A DNA stretch of 64,000 nt from Acanthacorydalis orientalis (lineage: Eukaryota; Arthropoda; Insecta; Megaloptera; Corydalidae), in the NCBI GenBank assembly GCA_034766995.1, contig CM068317.1, positions 27,531,001 through 27,595,000 on the forward strand, in the 5' to 3' direction. The first letter of the stretch is position 1. Every line of letters begins with the position of its first letter. Shown here piece after piece: positions 61,279 to 64,000 of the stretch. A program made the translations under genes and the position numbers. The notes under the pieces were generated by a model. It saw nothing but the letters and a program-made list of their open reading frames with translations, was not told the DNA's origin and did not search any database.

Positions 61279-61321
<43 letters not shown>

Positions 61322-61323
61322 GC
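61148..61323. repeat. Interrupted (TA)n microsatellite
   Basis: TA tracts separated by non-repetitive and CATA/AAATA-containing sequence. Confidence 0.85.
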
Positions 61324-61607
61324 ATATGTGTTACGTATTCAGGGTGTTTCAGTGAATAAATGTATTCAATCCTTTCGATTTCATTAATTTATGAATCATA
61401 GAAACATATTTTTTGGAATGGTATTTATATATTTATGTGAATTTTACATACAGTTTAAAATAATTAGTAGGTGAAGATATCTTCATGAAGTCATAAAAAT
61501 TGGGAATATAGGTAGTAATTTCGTGACATCGTTATTTGAGTATTAAACTCAATGGGGTATAAGTGAGTAGAATTTTAAATATTTCATTTTCATATCATGT
61601 TATTCTT

Positions 61608-61609
<2 letters not shown>

Positions 61610-61699
<90 letters not shown>

Positions 61700-61701
61700 T
61701 A
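61610..61701. repeat. (TA)n microsatellite
   Basis: Long TA run ending in AGATAGATAA. Confidence 0.95.
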
Positions 61702-62272
61702 GATAAATGGGAAAGCAGTATAAATGTGAAGGAAATGATGTAGTGACGTTTATACATAATATTTTAGAAATTATTTTGTTTAATTTTTTCTAAATATAAG
61801 ATCTTACATTATATGGCATAACTTAACATTCCAAATTGTGTTAATAATCAAACAAATCAGTTGGAATAGTGTAATTGTAAAAAATCTAATTTTGTGTACA
61901 TTTTTTCATCTGCATTGAAAAATAAAAATAATATATTGTTTAACTTTTTATTTCTTGATATTTTTTTTGCAATTATAGTAAATTCAAAAAAAGTTTTTTC
62001 GATAAAGTTTTCTATAGATACTAATTTTTGGATTATCTTTTTTTCCTATTCATCAAATATATATGACTAAATGTATACAAAATCGCATAAAAACTCGTAA
62101 GTAAAGATAATTAAGTAATAGTTTCGAACCAGTGCAGCGTTTAATCAAATAAAAACAAAATTTTAAATAATCTTCATAGTAATTTTGTGTATTGTGTACA
62201 GAATCGTTTCTAGGTCGGACATATTTAGAATAAAATTCAAAAGGCAATAAATTGAAGTATTTTTCTAAAATT

Positions 62273-62273
<1 letters not shown>

Positions 62274-62321
<48 letters not shown>
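62274..62321. repeat. (TA)n microsatellite
   Basis: TA run. Confidence 0.95.
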
Positions 62322-62322
<1 letters not shown>

Positions 62323-62586
62323 TGTTCTTAAAGTAAATACACACAATTTTCTTTTATCATATTTTCTCCAATATCTGCAATCTTATTGGAATAATTCGAT
62401 TATCTTCGAAATAGCTCATTCATTTGAAACGCTCGTTTTTCAATGTTTTCAACATGTACTTTACTTTGAAATGTAAGTTGATTTTCGTGTCAGTGAAATT
62501 AAGTTTAACGAAACAGGAACTCAAAAAGATCGTTACTAGGGTAATAATTTTAATCATTCGCTTTTCATTCAACATCACTTGTATGC

Positions 62587-62635
<49 letters not shown>
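62587..62635. repeat. (TA)n microsatellite
   Basis: TA run. Confidence 0.95.
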
Positions 62636-62636
<1 letters not shown>

Positions 62637-63356
62637 CCGTTAATTGGAAAAGAAAATGATAGAATCTTTTTCATAGCGTAATTTGTTCGTCTATTGCGTT
62701 CTTTGAATACGTTTTTTCTTTGATATTTAATGAAGTGTATATTTAGTCATGTTTCCCAGCATCATTTTCTGTATGGAGTTTTGCAGTTATTAAATGTAAT
62801 TTTCTGTAAAATAGAAAACATTTATGCGAACAGTTTTTGGTTTGGGAAGCGAGTTAATTACGTTTTTTAAACTGAAATGCGTAACGTTGCCATGTAACAT
62901 AAATCACGTAACGAATTTTAGTCATTAAAACTATGTTTTGCTTCCATTTTTCAAATTTGATTGCGCTGTTTGTTAGTTTCACATTTTTTGTAATAGTTTT
63001 TTAATATTAGCGTTTTTTGTATGATTTTTTATTGTTGTAATTTAGTTATGTCCATCTCATATTAGTTTCTTTCTTTCTTATAATTATCAATTATTGAATA
63101 TTGATGAAAACACTTGAGTGATGTGTAGAGTTCAATTCATTTTTAAAAATAAATTTAGCCCCACTTTTTAATTTGTACTAAATATTTCGCAATGTGTCAT
63201 AAATTTAAAATTGAATGTAGCTGAAAATAGCTGATATATTTTTATAGTTGAATTTATAAAACACTTTTAATTATTATAATCGAATTATAAAGAAAACAAT
63301 TTTAGTAAGTTAGTATTTTATTATTGTATTAGTATATAATTTATATCATATGCTTA
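62636..63356. other. Stretch without recognised features
   Basis: Somewhat less AT-rich at 62750-62960, but no ORF, splice-bounded exon or repeat ends recognised. Confidence 0.4.
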
Positions 63357-63364
63357 TATATGTA

Positions 63365-63423
<59 letters not shown>

Positions 63424-63441
63424 GTGTGTGTGTGTGTGTAT
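63357..63441. repeat. (TA)n-(TG)n microsatellite
   Basis: TA tracts with GTATA/CATA breaks, then a TG run. Confidence 0.95.
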
Positions 63442-63712
63442 TTATTCACTTTATTATGTTATAAAAATTTTACTCTTGAAAAGGAATAAAATTCGAATGT
63501 GGTAATAGACATAGAGTAAGAAAATTAGGCTAACACTTCTCAACTGAAAGTCTTGAGTTTGTACGGCTATAAATTTTGCTACGTGCGTTTTTGTGTTATC
63601 ATGTTACAACATTACTCACTTTTTGTTCACTAAAGCAGATCATTAATTTTGTCAAAGCGTCCCTTAAACGTTCCAATTTGTTGTTTATAATTATTTATTT
63701 TATGATAACTTT

Positions 63713-63748
63713 GGGTTACAATTTATAATAGGGTTACAATTTATAATG
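63713..63748. repeat. Tandem duplication, 18 bp x 2
   Basis: GGGTTACAATTTATAAT(A/G) occurs twice head to tail. Confidence 0.9.
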
Positions 63749-64000
63749 GCATAATGTTTTTCAATAATACATAAAAATATACATTATTACTTTTTTCTAT
63801 ATTTGTTATGACGGTGTCTTGAATTTTGTATTTATTTTTTCATTTTTATATATCAAATTATTTATAACATTGTTATAACGTATATTGTTTTTTAATAATT
63901 ATTCTATCCAAAAATAGTCATCTTTTGATGGTGTGCAACAAAATAGCATTGGTTACACTTTTTTTAAAAGTACATTTCAATAATAATATTTAACTAAAAA

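Noticed and set aside
61330..61360. CAGGGTGTTTCAGTG as a repeat terminus
   Set aside because: No second end or related copy seen in the window.

Overview
The window is eukaryotic nuclear DNA, very AT-rich, with spliced genes, long introns and a dense load of decayed DNA transposons and (TA)n-type microsatellites. The split amidase gene, the mellifera- and irritans-type mariner relics and the Ty3-like gag gene all fit an arthropod. I lean to an insect, possibly a hymenopteran, but the sequence alone does not fix the species.

Region by region. 1-9677 (minus strand): the first four coding exons of a FAAH2-like fatty-acid amide hydrolase. Its 3' end runs off the left edge. It has a 7.7 kb first intron and a GC-AG third intron. 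Intron 1 holds two probable relics of the same amidase family, a hAT-type MITE and a 579 bp mariner-derived element. 9.7-25 kb: no gene that I can support. It holds two more short mariner derivatives, one hAT-type element with a perfect 8 bp target duplication and many (TA)n tracts. 25.3-28.4 kb: a 943 bp TTAA-flanked piggyBac element carrying the broken C-terminal part of its transposase, a LINE 3'-end relic that runs into a microsatellite, and the C-terminal part of an irritans-type mariner transposase. 33-37 kb (plus strand): a serine-rich first coding exon followed by two short exons (46 and 25 nt) whose phases join without a stop; I do not recognise the protein. Between them lies a 1.5 kb hAT transposon with decayed transposase and a nested GC-rich insert. 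37.9-46.2 kb: a second TTAA-flanked MITE, a Tc1-type transposase pseudogene, an unusually large TATC/TA microsatellite and the best preserved short mariner copy. 50.9-51.9 kb: an intact Ty3/gypsy-type Gag capsid ORF without zinc knuckle, pol or visible LTRs and with good splice signals, a candidate domesticated gag gene. 53-56 kb: two small unrecognised ORF candidates, one of which makes sense as a two-exon gene. 56-64 kb: microsatellites, a hAT MITE and two tRNA-like SINE relics.

Only the amidase (lipid amide hydrolysis) has a clear biochemical role. The gag-like gene and the microexon gene are the most promising unknowns. Nothing suggests that the genes act together; the window is mostly repeat-shaped intergenic and intronic DNA.
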